From contig JBBSBI010000006.1 in NCBI GenBank assembly GCA_038251425.1, positions 1-64,000 of the forward strand: DNA of 64,000 nucleotides, given 5' to 3'. The position numbers and the translations under genes were made by a program. Below the pieces are notes generated by a model that saw only the letters and a program-made list of their open reading frames with translations, made no database searches and was not told where the DNA came from. This document shows positions 27,504 to 36,045 of the stretch, in pieces. This DNA comes from JBBRRP01 sp038251425 (GTDB taxonomy: Bacteria; Myxococcota_A; Polyangia; Polyangiales; Polyangiaceae). The first letter of the stretch is position 1, and each line of letters opens with the position of its first letter.

Positions 27504-27923
27504 TCAGTAACGCCCGCAGCGCCTGCCAGGCCAGTTTCCAACGGCGCCGTCGGGAGAGCACGTGGTGCCGTCCGGTGGCTCGTTTGGGCCGAGGCATTGC
27601 TGATCGCTCGTGCATGAACGACAGCGCCCCAACTGGCAGCGATACGCTCCGCAGACGCGAAGCTTGGCCTGAGTATCCGCCGGCAAGTCAGACGGTGGAA
27701 TTGTGCATTCGATCCCAAAACCGGTATCAAAGCTTGGGATGCCGCACTTCCCGGTCGTATCGCAGAATCCGTCTGGGCACTGGTTGTCGTTTGAGCAACC
27801 AGGCTTGGCAGGCTCAGCAGCAGTGGAGTCCATTGTTTGCTGAGTTGCCCGGCCTCCGCACGAGCCGATCGACAGGCCCGCAGCAAAAAGAAACGGCGCG
27901 AGCCGCGTGCAAAATCGCATCAT
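27504..27923 (-). CDS. Small Cys-rich lipoprotein, duplicated copy 1
   Basis: 139 aa. Signal peptide and lipobox: FAAGLSIGSC. The mature part is Cys-rich: CSNDNQCPDGFCDTTGKC resembles the short EGF-like/Cys-rich repeats common in myxobacterial surface proteins, then CGAYRCQLGRCRSCTSDQQC. It differs from copy 2 by scattered substitutions and by an earlier stop at the end (a single-base change, TACTGA against TACGGA). No family known to me. The start is ATG 27923 rather than the TTG two codons upstream. Confidence 0.85.
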   Translation of the reverse strand: MMRFCTRLAPFLFAAGLSIGSCGGRATQQTMDSTAAEPAKPGCSNDNQCPDGFCDTTGKCGIPSFDTGFGIECTIPPSDLPADTQAKLRVCGAYRCQLGRCRSCTSDQQCLGPNEPPDGTTCSPDGAVGNWPGRRCGRY

Positions 27924-27986
27924 ACGCAAGCCCTCTCAGCTCGCGCTATGTTTTCCGCGCCGGGATCACGGGGCTGATTAGGGTTG

Positions 27987-28019
27987 TGGAAGGGCATTGC
28001 TAAGCCGTCTACCCTTCCA
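27987..28019 (-). terminator. Hairpin 3' of lipoprotein copy 2
   Basis: The same 8-bp stem (TGGAAGGG/CCCTTCCA) as in unit 1, 19 bases past the copy 2 stop. The stem is kept although the loop differs by a base (GGCG/GCCG), which hints at use. Confidence 0.4.
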
Positions 28020-28038
28020 TTCCAGGAGAATCGTAACA

Positions 28039-28473
28039 CTAGGGTCCGTAACGCCCGCACTGCCTACCAGGCCGGTCTCCGACGGGGCCCACGGCGCCCA
28101 CGAGGGAGCAGGTGGTGCCGTCCGGTGGCTCGTTTGGGCCGAGGCATTGCTGATCGCTCGTGCATGAACGACAGCGCCCCAACTGGCAGCGATACGGTCC
28201 GCAGACGCGAAGCTTGGCTTGAGTTTCCGCCGGCCAGTCAGAGGGTGGAATTGTGCATTCGACCCCAAAATTAAAATCACGGCTTGGGAGGCCGCACTTC
28301 CCGGTCGTATCGCAGAATCCGTCTGGGCACTGGTTGTCGTTTGAGCAACCAGGCTTGGCAGGCTCAGCAGCAGTGGAGTCCATTGTTTGCTGACTTGCCC
28401 GGCCTCCGCACGAGCCGATCGATAGGCCCGCAGCAAAAAGAAACGGCGCGAGCCGCGCGCGAAATCGCATCAT
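28039..28473 (-). CDS. Small Cys-rich lipoprotein, duplicated copy 2
   Basis: 144 aa, starting MMRFRARLAPFLF with lipobox GSC. Cys pattern identical to copy 1. It has an extra VGAVGPVGD-type insertion near the C-terminus and ends GRYGP. Its ATG overlaps the TGA of a short upstream lipoprotein-like frame (ATGA), suggesting that this copy is the original and was translationally coupled to that frame. Function unknown. Confidence 0.85.
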   Translation of the reverse strand: MMRFRARLAPFLFAAGLSIGSCGGRASQQTMDSTAAEPAKPGCSNDNQCPDGFCDTTGKCGLPSRDFNFGVECTIPPSDWPAETQAKLRVCGPYRCQLGRCRSCTSDQQCLGPNEPPDGTTCSLVGAVGPVGDRPGRQCGRYGP

Positions 28474-28589
28474 GCGGAAGCGTTCTCAGCTCGCGCTAGC
28501 TGTTCAGACTCCGCTGAACAAGCCGACACGATCAGCCCTAAGGCAACCGCGCCCGTTGATGCGATGATACTTAGATGTGTGTTTTTTAT
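28470..28589 (-). pseudogene. Tiny lipoprotein-like frame without a standard start codon
   Basis: About 39 residues beginning at an ATA after a GAAAGGGCGGA that would suit as ribosome site. The text is a convincing lipoprotein signal (KNTHLSIIASTGAVALGLIVSAC), then a short Glu/Ala-rich end. It stops in the ATG of the next gene. The upstream frame has no ATG, GTG or TTG nearby. The true start may have been ATG. A truncated or decayed lipoprotein gene is most likely. A copy of its last codons precedes duplicated copy 1. Confidence 0.4.
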
Positions 28590-29051
28590 GACTTCCGCCC
28601 TTTCAATATGCCGCCTGAGGTGCGCCGAATAGTCGACGAGCCGCGTACGGCGTTGTTGGTTAGCTGCAAAGCGCTACCCGCCCCACAATCTCAAACGTCT
28701 CTACCCACCCCCCCCCACTCTTGTCAACCTAAAACGGCAGGGTTGAACAAATTACTATGGCTCACACGCCAAGGCGGGCGCTTTCAGATTCTCGCCGAAT
28801 AGGCCCACTTGTATTTTTTCCTACCATAATAATTGGCTGATCACAGCTTTGTTCAGTTTTGGACAGTTGGGCTCCGCAGTCGCCGTGCTCAAAGTTCGCC
28901 GACTGACCGGGAATGAAGTAGCCGTCGGGACTGAAATGCAGTTCAATGCTAGCTAACGGTTTACTAGGAGCGACCTGTGCAAACGACTGCCTGGCGCTCA
29001 GGTCGCGTTGCATGCCGCGAGCGGGCACCGCTTTGCCGTGCTGCCGCTCTC
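28474..29051. other. About 580-base gap with little coding content
   Basis: Apart from the tiny lipoprotein-like frame, it holds a leftward frame (28762-29028, 88 aa) with plausible secreted text (HFSPDGYFIPGQSANFEHGD, two Cys), which may be a real short protein or a remnant. A C-run and a T-rich part (28800-28850) make base composition uneven. No repeat of the window's families is seen. Confidence 0.5.
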
Positions 29052-31001
29052 CTAACGCTCATTCGCTTTCTTATCACCGCGCCCAGGCAGCCGCTTGAAG
29101 CGTTCAAGCGCTACTTTCTTGAGCGAGGCGCAGCGGCTTTCACCCAGGTTCGTGAGCTCTAAAGGATCGCTGAGCAGATCATAGCAGCGATAATCCCCAT
29201 CCCAGGCCCGGGCTGCGAGCTTCAGATTACCTTGCATAACGCCCCAATTCTCGAAAGCACAGCCCCAGACTGCCGCACAGTTCGTCATCGGTAAGGCGGC
29301 GAGCGTTGGCTCGGGCCTGAGCCAACTGGTGCCAGGCATACGGGAGCGGTAGCGGGTGATGGCGGGCGCATCCCACACCCCCATCAGATCGAGAAGCGTG
29401 GGCAGCATGTCGACATGAAAGGCGAACGTATCCGACTTCGTTTTCAGGCTCCTGGCTTCTTCGGGCGAGAGTGTTCCAGGCGGTGCATCGACCCAGCCTG
29501 GGACTTTGATCTCTTCGTCGAAGATGCTGAAGGTGTGCCCCATTTGGTAGTGCTCGCGGAAGGCTTCGCCGTGGTCACTCGTGTAGAGGAGGACGGTGCG
29601 TGAGCCGAAGTTCGCGTCACGAATGCCCGCAATCATGCGCGCGATATGACGGTCCTGCTGGTAAATCGAATTCTGGTAGTAGTTCTTGAAAGCGCTGTTG
29701 TTTTCTGGAGCCTTGCTCGTGGTAGCCGGCTGAAAAGGTTGCGCTACTGATTCGTCAATGCGGTACGGATAGTGCGTGTTGGATAGCTGAATCACGGCCA
29801 AAAATGGCTCTTTGAGCTGGTGAATCTCTGCCAGCGCGCGGGTCGCGAGCAGTGCTTCGTCCGCACCTGTGTCCAGATCCGCGGTGGGGTCCAAGTCCGT
29901 GGCGGAAGCGAATCTATCCGCGCCGAGGTTTTCAACCCAAAGCCGCGCGTTGCCAAAAAGCATGTTTTGGCTGGTCCAAAATGCGGTACTGAAACCTGCC
30001 GCCTTGGCGTAGTCAAAGACCAGCGGCCAGGTGTGCAAGACCTCGCGCGATTCTTCGGGGCCCACTCCCGTCCACAGCACGGCCAACGAAATGGCGGTGG
30101 TTGAAGCCATGGATCGCAACTGCCTGAGCGGCGCACGATTTGGCAGCAACGCGTTCGAAAAAGGCGTCTTTTTGCAGTCTGCACGATATTCGCTGCACGC
30201 GCTATCGGCGCGCACGCTCTCCAGAATAAAGAGCACCACGTTCCGTTTTATCGCCGTTTCCGGGAAAAGTGGCAACACTGGGAGCGAGGCACGTGAACGC
30301 GGCCGCGCAGCATTGGCATCATCGGTTAAACCGAACTCCTGCCCCAAGAGCGCCCCCACAGCATTCAGGTACAAAACATCGGGAGTGCTAGCCTGCGCTT
30401 GCCGATGGTTCGTAGGAATGAAAAAGCTCGCCACCAGCACACACGGCGCTAGAATTGCCGTCAGTCGCCCACGCTGGCGAGCTGGGCGCACGGTGCGGCG
30501 GGCCAGGAATACCCACAGCACAGCCAACGCGATCGCGGGCGCCAAAACGCGAAGATAGCTGCCAATGTCGGCCAAAAACTGATTCAGAACACTCGCGCCG
30601 AAATCGCTCGCGAAGCGCGAAACGTCGGAGTTCAGGTACACGTTATTCTGTTCGAAAAAGTACGACTGCCCGGCGTGCGCCAAGGCGACAAAGCCCACGA
30701 ACAGTGCGGCCATCACATGCCGCCAGGGCCCCCGCCGGCGCGAGGCCGCGTGCAAGAGCAACGCCCACACCACTCCGCTTTCAATCAGTGCGCTCAGATA
30801 GGTCAGGATATTGACCCCACTCAAACCCCAAATCCGCGGCGCGCGCCGCCACAGATCGAACCCGAGAGCAAGCCAAGCCGGCGCCAACAACAGCGGCCAC
30901 ACCATGCGCTGGCGCCACACCGCAAGCCGGCGCAGCTCTGCAAGGCGCCCTTGGGCGCGCGGCAGAGTATTAGATTCGTCAGTCAGGTCGGAGTCATCCA
31001 A
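29052..31001 (-). CDS. Membrane sulfatase / phosphoglycerol transferase-like protein
   Basis: 649 aa from a TTG at 31001, overlapping the upstream permease gene by 19 bases. About five transmembrane segments occupy residues 30-200. The outer domain begins near 255 with VVLFILESVRADSACSEY, the metal-binding start of the alkaline phosphatase/sulfatase fold used by LTA synthase and EptA-like enzymes. SMASTTAISLAVLWTG holds the likely catalytic Thr/Ser, and LLYTSDHGEAFRE and MGHTFSIFDEEIKVP are the later metal and His blocks. It probably transfers a phospho-group to a lipid or glycan in the envelope (inference). Last gene of a four-gene operon. Confidence 0.87.
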   Translation of the reverse strand: MDDSDLTDESNTLPRAQGRLAELRRLAVWRQRMVWPLLLAPAWLALGFDLWRRAPRIWGLSGVNILTYLSALIESGVVWALLLHAASRRRGPWRHVMAALFVGFVALAHAGQSYFFEQNNVYLNSDVSRFASDFGASVLNQFLADIGSYLRVLAPAIALAVLWVFLARRTVRPARQRGRLTAILAPCVLVASFFIPTNHRQAQASTPDVLYLNAVGALLGQEFGLTDDANAARPRSRASLPVLPLFPETAIKRNVVLFILESVRADSACSEYRADCKKTPFSNALLPNRAPLRQLRSMASTTAISLAVLWTGVGPEESREVLHTWPLVFDYAKAAGFSTAFWTSQNMLFGNARLWVENLGADRFASATDLDPTADLDTGADEALLATRALAEIHQLKEPFLAVIQLSNTHYPYRIDESVAQPFQPATTSKAPENNSAFKNYYQNSIYQQDRHIARMIAGIRDANFGSRTVLLYTSDHGEAFREHYQMGHTFSIFDEEIKVPGWVDAPPGTLSPEEARSLKTKSDTFAFHVDMLPTLLDLMGVWDAPAITRYRSRMPGTSWLRPEPTLAALPMTNCAAVWGCAFENWGVMQGNLKLAARAWDGDYRCYDLLSDPLELTNLGESRCASLKKVALERFKRLPGRGDKKANER

Positions 31002-31786
31002 TTAGTGATCACGTAGTTCGCGATGAGGATCGCCACCGAACTGTGCACAACGGCTCGGGTCGTTGCTTCGCCGACCCCTTTGGCGCCGCCCTTGGCATAG
31101 TAGCCTTGCCGACATGAAATCGCGGAGACTAAAAATCCAAAGACGCCGGCCTTCACGAGACCCATAAAAAGATCGTTAAAAGTTAGGTATTTTTCGATAT
31201 TGGCGACAAACAAACCCGGGTCAACGCCCAGCCAACTGACGGCTACGAGCCAGCCTCCGCTCATCCCGACACAGGTATAGAGGATGCAGAGCAGAGGCAT
31301 CATCAAAACACTGGCTAACAGCCGGGGCGACAACAAATACTGGATGGGGCTTACGCCCATGGTCGTTAGGGCGTCAACCTGTTCGGTGACGCGCATGTTC
31401 CCGAGCTCTGCCGCCATCGCGCTGCCTGCTCTGGCGGTTACCATGAGCGCGGTGAAGACTGGACTGATCTCACGGGTGAGTGAAATGGCGACCACCGAGC
31501 CCACCACGCCCTGAGCTGAAAATTGCTTCAAGCTGTACACCGTCTGCAGTGACAGAACCATTCCGCTAAAAATCCCGGTGAGCGAGACGATGAAGATGGA
31601 TTGGACGCCAATGAAGTCCATCGCCAGGAGCAACTGCGCTATGCGAAAGGGGGGTCGAAATATCCAAGTGACAGTCTTGCCCGTCAGCTCCAAGAGTTGG
31701 CCCAGACTTTCAAGAATACCCAGCACATAGGAGAGCGGGTTCAGCGCTTGAAATCCTGAATTCTCACTCTCGCTAGGTTCTCCCAC
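30983..31786 (-). CDS. MlaE-family ABC transporter permease
   Basis: 267 aa, GTG start with AGGA seven bases upstream. About five membrane helices; SLTGIFSGMVLSLQTVYSL and REISPVFTALMVTARAGSAMAAELGNM are hallmark MlaE text, as is EQVDALTTMGVSPIQYLL. MlaE permeases move phospholipids between inner and outer membranes. No MlaF ATPase or MlaD partner is next to it, so these must be encoded elsewhere. It is placed between tsaE and the sulfatase gene. Confidence 0.93.
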   Translation of the reverse strand: MGEPSESENSGFQALNPLSYVLGILESLGQLLELTGKTVTWIFRPPFRIAQLLLAMDFIGVQSIFIVSLTGIFSGMVLSLQTVYSLKQFSAQGVVGSVVAISLTREISPVFTALMVTARAGSAMAAELGNMRVTEQVDALTTMGVSPIQYLLSPRLLASVLMMPLLCILYTCVGMSGGWLVAVSWLGVDPGLFVANIEKYLTFNDLFMGLVKAGVFGFLVSAISCRQGYYAKGGAKGVGEATTRAVVHSSVAILIANYVITNWMTPT

Positions 31787-31795
31787 GGGGACGTC

Positions 31796-32284
31796 CTAGC
31801 ATTGATCTCGGCACTTTTGGAGTGCGCCCTCAACCTCAGCCAAGAGTGCCTCGCTGCGTGGCCCTCGGGCGCAGAATTGGAGGGTCCGCGGCGTGAAGCC
31901 CAAGCGCACGGTCAGGGCATCGCCGCCGAGCGTGTCGATGTAAGGCGTGCCCCATTCGACCAGCAAGAGCCAGCCCGCGTCGCGGCGTGCCGACAGATCA
32001 AGCTCAAGGACTTCGCGCTCTGAAGCGAGGCGGTAGAGATCGGCGTGGCAGACGGGCGGCTCGGTTTCGTGCTCGTGCACCAGCGTGTAGGTGGGGCTCG
32101 TTACAGAGAGATCCGTCCCCTTCGGTAGACTGGTGCAAAAACTTTGGGCGAAGAATGTTTTCCCTGCACCCAGTGTTCCCTCCAACACAATCAGATCCGA
32201 GGCCGCCGCAACCTTCGCCAATTGGCGTGCCAGTGCGCGCGTCCGTGCCTTGCTCGTCAGCTGATAGATCTGGCCTTCTTTCAT
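31796..32284 (-). CDS. tsaE: tRNA threonylcarbamoyladenosine biosynthesis protein TsaE
   Basis: 162 aa. The P-loop reads LEGTLGAGKTFFAQ; then SVTSPTYTLVHEHE and HADLYRLAS, and the LLLVEWG block, all diagnostic of TsaE (YjeE). It is the ATPase that helps TsaB/TsaD make the t6A37 modification of ANN-decoding tRNAs. Its ATG overlaps the stop of the upstream lipoprotein gene by four bases. Essential in most bacteria. Confidence 0.95.
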   Translation of the reverse strand: MKEGQIYQLTSKARTRALARQLAKVAAASDLIVLEGTLGAGKTFFAQSFCTSLPKGTDLSVTSPTYTLVHEHETEPPVCHADLYRLASEREVLELDLSARRDAGWLLLVEWGTPYIDTLGGDALTVRLGFTPRTLQFCARGPRSEALLAEVEGALQKCRDQC

Positions 32285-34065
32285 CGGACTATCCGAAATG
32301 TTCGCGGCAGCTTCTGGCTAGCTTCAAACCCATGCGCCTCGCTCGACCACAGCTCGCCCTTGGCGTGGCTGAGGGCTGTGCGAGCCAGCGCATGCAGCCG
32401 GCTCGCCTCCTTGCGGTCCTCGACCAATACCGACGCCGGTAAGCCTAGGAGCGCTTCTGCACCTAGGACTCCGGCATCGTGACCGAGAACATGAAACCAG
32501 GACTTGCCAGGTCCGACGGCTTCGGGAAATTTTCCGGCTCCCACTGTCACGCGACGATATCCCGAAGGGATGTTGCTAAGATTCGAACTCTCGAGACCCA
32601 AGAACAACACGGGCTTAGGTTTCAATCCCGCGAGCCCTGCGACCACCTGCCCGCTGCACTCGGCATCCCCCAACAGCAGCAGCGCTTCAACCTTGGACTG
32701 CCGCCACTCTTCAACCGGGAACCCAGGTGCGGCATTCTCTGCTAGATCAGCATCACACGACACCAACCCGGGCCCCACGCGCGCTGTTCTCCCGAACCCT
32801 GACTGAGCGGCGACTTCCGCTAACTTCTGTGCCACTGCTTCCGGGTCAGCACCCATCCGGAAAACATAGTCAGAGGTCGCCGCTCCCGCTGGGGTATCCA
32901 AGAGCAGCACAGGCAAACGCTCTCGCTCCGCGTAGCTTGCGGCGACGGCCGCGCTCTCCTGATCGATACCTGCAACCACGAGCGCAACGCCATCACTCGC
33001 CAACGACTCCAGCGCTGCCAGCGTCGCTCCCGGAGCGCCTGTGTCCGTTTCAGTTTTTAGTTCCACGGCGGAGGTGCGCGTTTCTGAGGTTAAATCAAGC
33101 GAAGCGAGCAATCCCGACACCACGCTGGCGGAGCGATCGCGGGCCTTTCGCGTACCGGCTCCTAAAAGGAGCCCTAGGCGGCGCCCAATCACCCTGACTT
33201 TCGGCGGTGCACCCGTCGTGGCAAGCCGCGACAGTTCTGTCGTGACATCGCTCAGGCGTTCCCGTGCAGCAGTCGCGCTCAGCAACCAGCGCGCCAAAAT
33301 CGGATCTTTCTTGGCGAGTGCCCGTGTCGTCAGCGTTTTGCGGAGCGCTCTTAGGAACCACTTGCGAGCCCGCACTTCGCTCGCTTCCGCGCGCGTCGAA
33401 AGCGCGCTCAACTCCAATCTGCTGAGCGCGCTTTGGAGTTCGGGCGTTGGCACCGCTTCAACCAGACGTTCGACAGCCGAATGGTTGGACTCGGGCAACA
33501 GCAGGCTCCCGCTCGCAACCCATTCATAAGCGAATTGGACGGCCTGAGCGTAACTCCGAGCGTGCAGTGCCGCACGCGTGATCTCTTCATAGAAGAGCTG
33601 TCGCTCGTCGGCATCAATCACCTTGCTCTGCAGGGGAACAAGCAGCCCGAGTGCAGTCTCGGGTTTTGCTTCGGAAGTCAACGAGGCAGCCAACACGACC
33701 GTGGCAAGATCCTGGACACTGCCCGCGGTTCCCGCGCGAACGCGTGCTGCAAGCTCTCTGCCCCTTTGACTCCTTCCAGCATCCACCTCATTGAACGCCA
33801 GGTAGAGCCGAGCCCAGTCAGTGCTTGGGTCTGCCGGATACCGGTTAATCAATACTATGAGCTCAGGCGTGAGCCGGCTGCGAAGAGCGCGTGGTAACGC
33901 AAAGTAGCGGCTTTTGAGCGCTCGAAGCTCGCTCTGCGCCGTCTCGCTCTCTGCGAGGGCTGAGATCCCAGCCGCGCGTCCCGATCCTTCGCGCGCATGA
34001 GCACAGCCCGTGAACGCTGTTGTAAGGGCTAGCAACGCAACCACACACGCCTGGCTTGACGGCAT
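32281..34065 (-). CDS. LpoA-like (penicillin-binding protein activator family) lipoprotein
   Basis: 594 aa from the ATG at 34065; the frame is open to 34200, but only this start puts the lipoprotein signal (LTTAFTGC) in place. The N-terminal half is helical and TPR-like (repeated Leu/Ala/Arg-rich helices). The C-terminal half from about 325 (RVIGRRLGLLLGAGTRKARD) looks like a periplasmic binding protein type 1 fold, with DGVALVVAGIDQESAAVAAS and RLPVLLLDTPAGAATSDYVF. That pairing is the LpoA layout, in which the protein activates PBP1A. Outer-membrane anchoring is inferred. First gene of the operon. Confidence 0.75.
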   Translation of the reverse strand: MPSSQACVVALLALTTAFTGCAHAREGSGRAAGISALAESETAQSELRALKSRYFALPRALRSRLTPELIVLINRYPADPSTDWARLYLAFNEVDAGRSQRGRELAARVRAGTAGSVQDLATVVLAASLTSEAKPETALGLLVPLQSKVIDADERQLFYEEITRAALHARSYAQAVQFAYEWVASGSLLLPESNHSAVERLVEAVPTPELQSALSRLELSALSTRAEASEVRARKWFLRALRKTLTTRALAKKDPILARWLLSATAARERLSDVTTELSRLATTGAPPKVRVIGRRLGLLLGAGTRKARDRSASVVSGLLASLDLTSETRTSAVELKTETDTGAPGATLAALESLASDGVALVVAGIDQESAAVAASYAERERLPVLLLDTPAGAATSDYVFRMGADPEAVAQKLAEVAAQSGFGRTARVGPGLVSCDADLAENAAPGFPVEEWRQSKVEALLLLGDAECSGQVVAGLAGLKPKPVLFLGLESSNLSNIPSGYRRVTVGAGKFPEAVGPGKSWFHVLGHDAGVLGAEALLGLPASVLVEDRKEASRLHALARTALSHAKGELWSSEAHGFEASQKLPRTFRIVR

Positions 34066-34085
34066 CCATCTCGTCCCGTAACTCC

Positions 34086-34796
34086 ATGTCGCTCGCAGAT
34101 GGCCTGGCTCAAACACCACGTACAGGTGACCGATTGACCGAGGAGCCGTCAAGTATTCCCCAACTCTCCGTCGACGTTGCGACCGCGACTTTTGCCGCAT
34201 TCCTGCTGCTTCGGCTCGGTTGTGAGTCGCCTCTCACTCAGACGGACCCGCAAACGCTGGCGCGTGGATCTGAGCTTCCCTGGTCTTTCGTTTTCCTCGC
34301 TCCGAGCGTGCTGGTCGGTTTCCTCGGGGTGCTGGGCCTCGGTCTGGTGCGATTTCTCTCCGCTCACCGAGCGAGCCCCAACTGGACCAAGAGCTTCGGA
34401 GGGCTCGGATTGGTGAGGTTGGGGTGGCTAACACTCACACTCGCCTTTATAGGTTACCACCTACTAACGATCAGCTGGCCCGTCCTCCGTGGCGAACTCT
34501 ATCTCGAGGACATCAACGGCAAGCTGAGTGCTTCACTTTCCAGTGTCACTAGTCTGGGCGTACCGGTTCAGGCATTCGTTTACCTGATCGGGCTTGCGGG
34601 CGTCTGCTTTCATTTGGGCCAGAACGTGAGTGAAGTCTGGCTCCGCCCGGGCCTGCGCCTTCCACACTGGGCCGAGCGGGTGCTTCCCATCATTACCCAC
34701 GTGCTCAGTGCTGGGCTGTTTCTCCTGAGCGCCAGCCAGGTCCTTTATTTTGCGACTGGCGTAGGCCTTTTTGACCATTTGCTGCCCGCCGGGTGA
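34086..34796 (+). CDS. Five-helix membrane protein, distantly like succinate dehydrogenase cytochrome b
   Basis: 236 aa from ATG 34086 (the frame is open to 34056, which would overlap the opposite gene). Five hydrophobic helices are seen at about 36-52, 67-92, 112-138, 158-185 and 200-235. His residues lie in YHLLTISWP, CFHLGQNV and IITHVLS, as in haem-binding b558-type subunits, but the first helix lacks the expected His, so the match is weak. No flavoprotein or iron-sulfur subunit is beside it. Divergent from the LpoA-like gene by 20 bases. Confidence 0.5.
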   Translation: MSLADGLAQTPRTGDRLTEEPSSIPQLSVDVATATFAAFLLLRLGCESPLTQTDPQTLARGSELPWSFVFLAPSVLVGFLGVLGLGLVRFLSAHRASPNWTKSFGGLGLVRLGWLTLTLAFIGYHLLTISWPVLRGELYLEDINGKLSASLSSVTSLGVPVQAFVYLIGLAGVCFHLGQNVSEVWLRPGLRLPHWAERVLPIITHVLSAGLFLLSASQVLYFATGVGLFDHLLPAG

Positions 34797-34813
34797 AGGA
34801 CTAGGCTCCGCCC

Positions 34814-35245
34814 GTGCCGCATTGTTACCTACTCACTGTTTGCGGCGGTTCTAGTTTGGATCAGCAGTCGAACAACGTGACTCTTTGGAATTTGGTAGAG
34901 CAGGTGAGCTTGCCTCAGGGCACTCATCCCGTAGGTGCCATACTCCCTCTCGAAATCCACGCGTACTTCCAGATTGCACCGCAAGAGCTGAAGCAAAGCC
35001 TCCAGTTTCGCTTCTCGGTCGTGGCGCACACCGGCCTCGAAACCACGACGGATATTTTCGACCACCGCGCGCTTTCGCTCCGCTATCGAACCCGCACCGC
35101 AGGTCTACCGTTGCCACCGGTGACGGGCAGCTACGAAATCCGCGTCGATTGGCGGCATGCTGGCGCCGAAGGCTGGACACGCGAAGACATCGCCTGGCCG
35201 CTCACGATCACCGAAACGGATCCGCGCCCGGTCACGACCCACTGA
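34814..35245 (+). CDS. Conserved hypothetical protein
   Basis: 143 aa, GTG start at 34814. No signal peptide. The text looks like a beta-sandwich: ILPLEIHAYFQIAPQ, LQFRFSVVAHTG, GSYEIRVDWR, with hydrophobic residues alternating as in strands. It resembles DUF6941-like small proteins found next to unrelated genes, but I cannot place it with certainty. It lies 17 bases after the membrane protein and 9 before folB, so all three probably share a transcript. Confidence 0.65.
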   Translation: MPHCYLLTVCGGSSLDQQSNNVTLWNLVEQVSLPQGTHPVGAILPLEIHAYFQIAPQELKQSLQFRFSVVAHTGLETTTDIFDHRALSLRYRTRTAGLPLPPVTGSYEIRVDWRHAGAEGWTREDIAWPLTITETDPRPVTTH

Positions 35246-35254
35246 ACGCTTCCT

Positions 35255-35917
35255 ATGGACTTTATTCACATCAACGAACTTGAAATCGAATGCATCGTCG
35301 GGATGCGGCCGCGTGAACGCCATCAAAAGCAGCCTGTGCGGTTGAGTTTGGCGCTGGGCCTCAATCTGTCGAAGGCGGGGCGCACTGGCCGAATTTTGGA
35401 TACCATTGACTACTCGCGCGTCGCCGACGACGTGGCTTCGTTGTTGAAGTTCCGGCAATATCGCTTGATTGAAATGGCGACCGAAGAAATGAGCGCCATG
35501 CTGTTTGGTTGTTACCCAGTGTTGGAGCAGATTCGCATTCGCCTTGAGAAACCCGAGGCGCTCAAGGGGCGAGCACTCGGCACTTCGGTTGAGATTGAAC
35601 GCTCGCGCGCGGCGTTTCCGGGAGCCAACAGGAGCGCTGGCCACGCGCCCGTCGAAACGCTGCTTGAGACAGAAGAAGCCGGGCTCTATCTGCTCCGGAT
35701 CGCCGCTGGCCAACGCCTGGAATTTGATGATCCACGCTGGGAGCGGCGCATTCAGTGGCTCATCTCGGGAGCTGCCGTGAGCGAACAACTCGCACTTCAG
35801 ATTGGCCAACCCCGCGAATCCGCCCAAGCCCAAGCGTTCGAGAACCGGGAAGGCAGCTCAGCGGTTGTGTTTTGCTGCGCTTGCCAGGCCGGAGGCCAAT
35901 CTGCAGCCCCAGTGTAA
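35255..35917 (+). CDS. folB: Dihydroneopterin aldolase (FolB) with C-terminal extension
   Basis: 220 aa. Residues 1-115 are FolB: FIHINELEIECIVGMRPRE and TIDYSRVADDV, then RLIEMATEEMSAMLF, which carries the Glu region of the active site, and a final VEIERS strand. The enzyme splits dihydroneopterin in folate synthesis. FolB is normally about 120 aa; here a further 100 residues follow with no clear family text, including a Cys-rich end (VVFCCACQAGG). The extension could be a fused regulatory part or a frame running on past a lost stop. Confidence 0.85.
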   Translation: MDFIHINELEIECIVGMRPRERHQKQPVRLSLALGLNLSKAGRTGRILDTIDYSRVADDVASLLKFRQYRLIEMATEEMSAMLFGCYPVLEQIRIRLEKPEALKGRALGTSVEIERSRAAFPGANRSAGHAPVETLLETEEAGLYLLRIAAGQRLEFDDPRWERRIQWLISGAAVSEQLALQIGQPRESAQAQAFENREGSSAVVFCCACQAGGQSAAPV

Positions 35918-36045
35918 ATATCCGTTCTGACTCACTTTCTTTAACTGGATATGTAAAATGTTGGACATGCGGCCGGGTCTCGGCTAACTCCCCCGAGCGG
36001 TGCGATGCGGGGATCTCGCGCTGAAGCTTGAGAGGGAGTCCTTCA

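Larger units (their letters stand above)
27446..28497. repeat. Tandem duplication of a small lipoprotein gene, two units of about 541 bp
   Basis: Unit 1 begins at TGGAAGGGCATTGCTAAG (27446) and unit 2 with the same bases at 27987. Homology runs through each gene to the CAGCTCGCGCTA just before 27950 and 28498. Identity is high, with small indels (unit 2 has extra bases near 28085). Confidence 0.95.

Noticed and set aside
35927..35955. Possible sigma-70 promoter ahead of 36046 (CTGACT, 17 bases, TATGTA)
   Set aside because: Only about half of the consensus bases match; not enough to call without transcript data.
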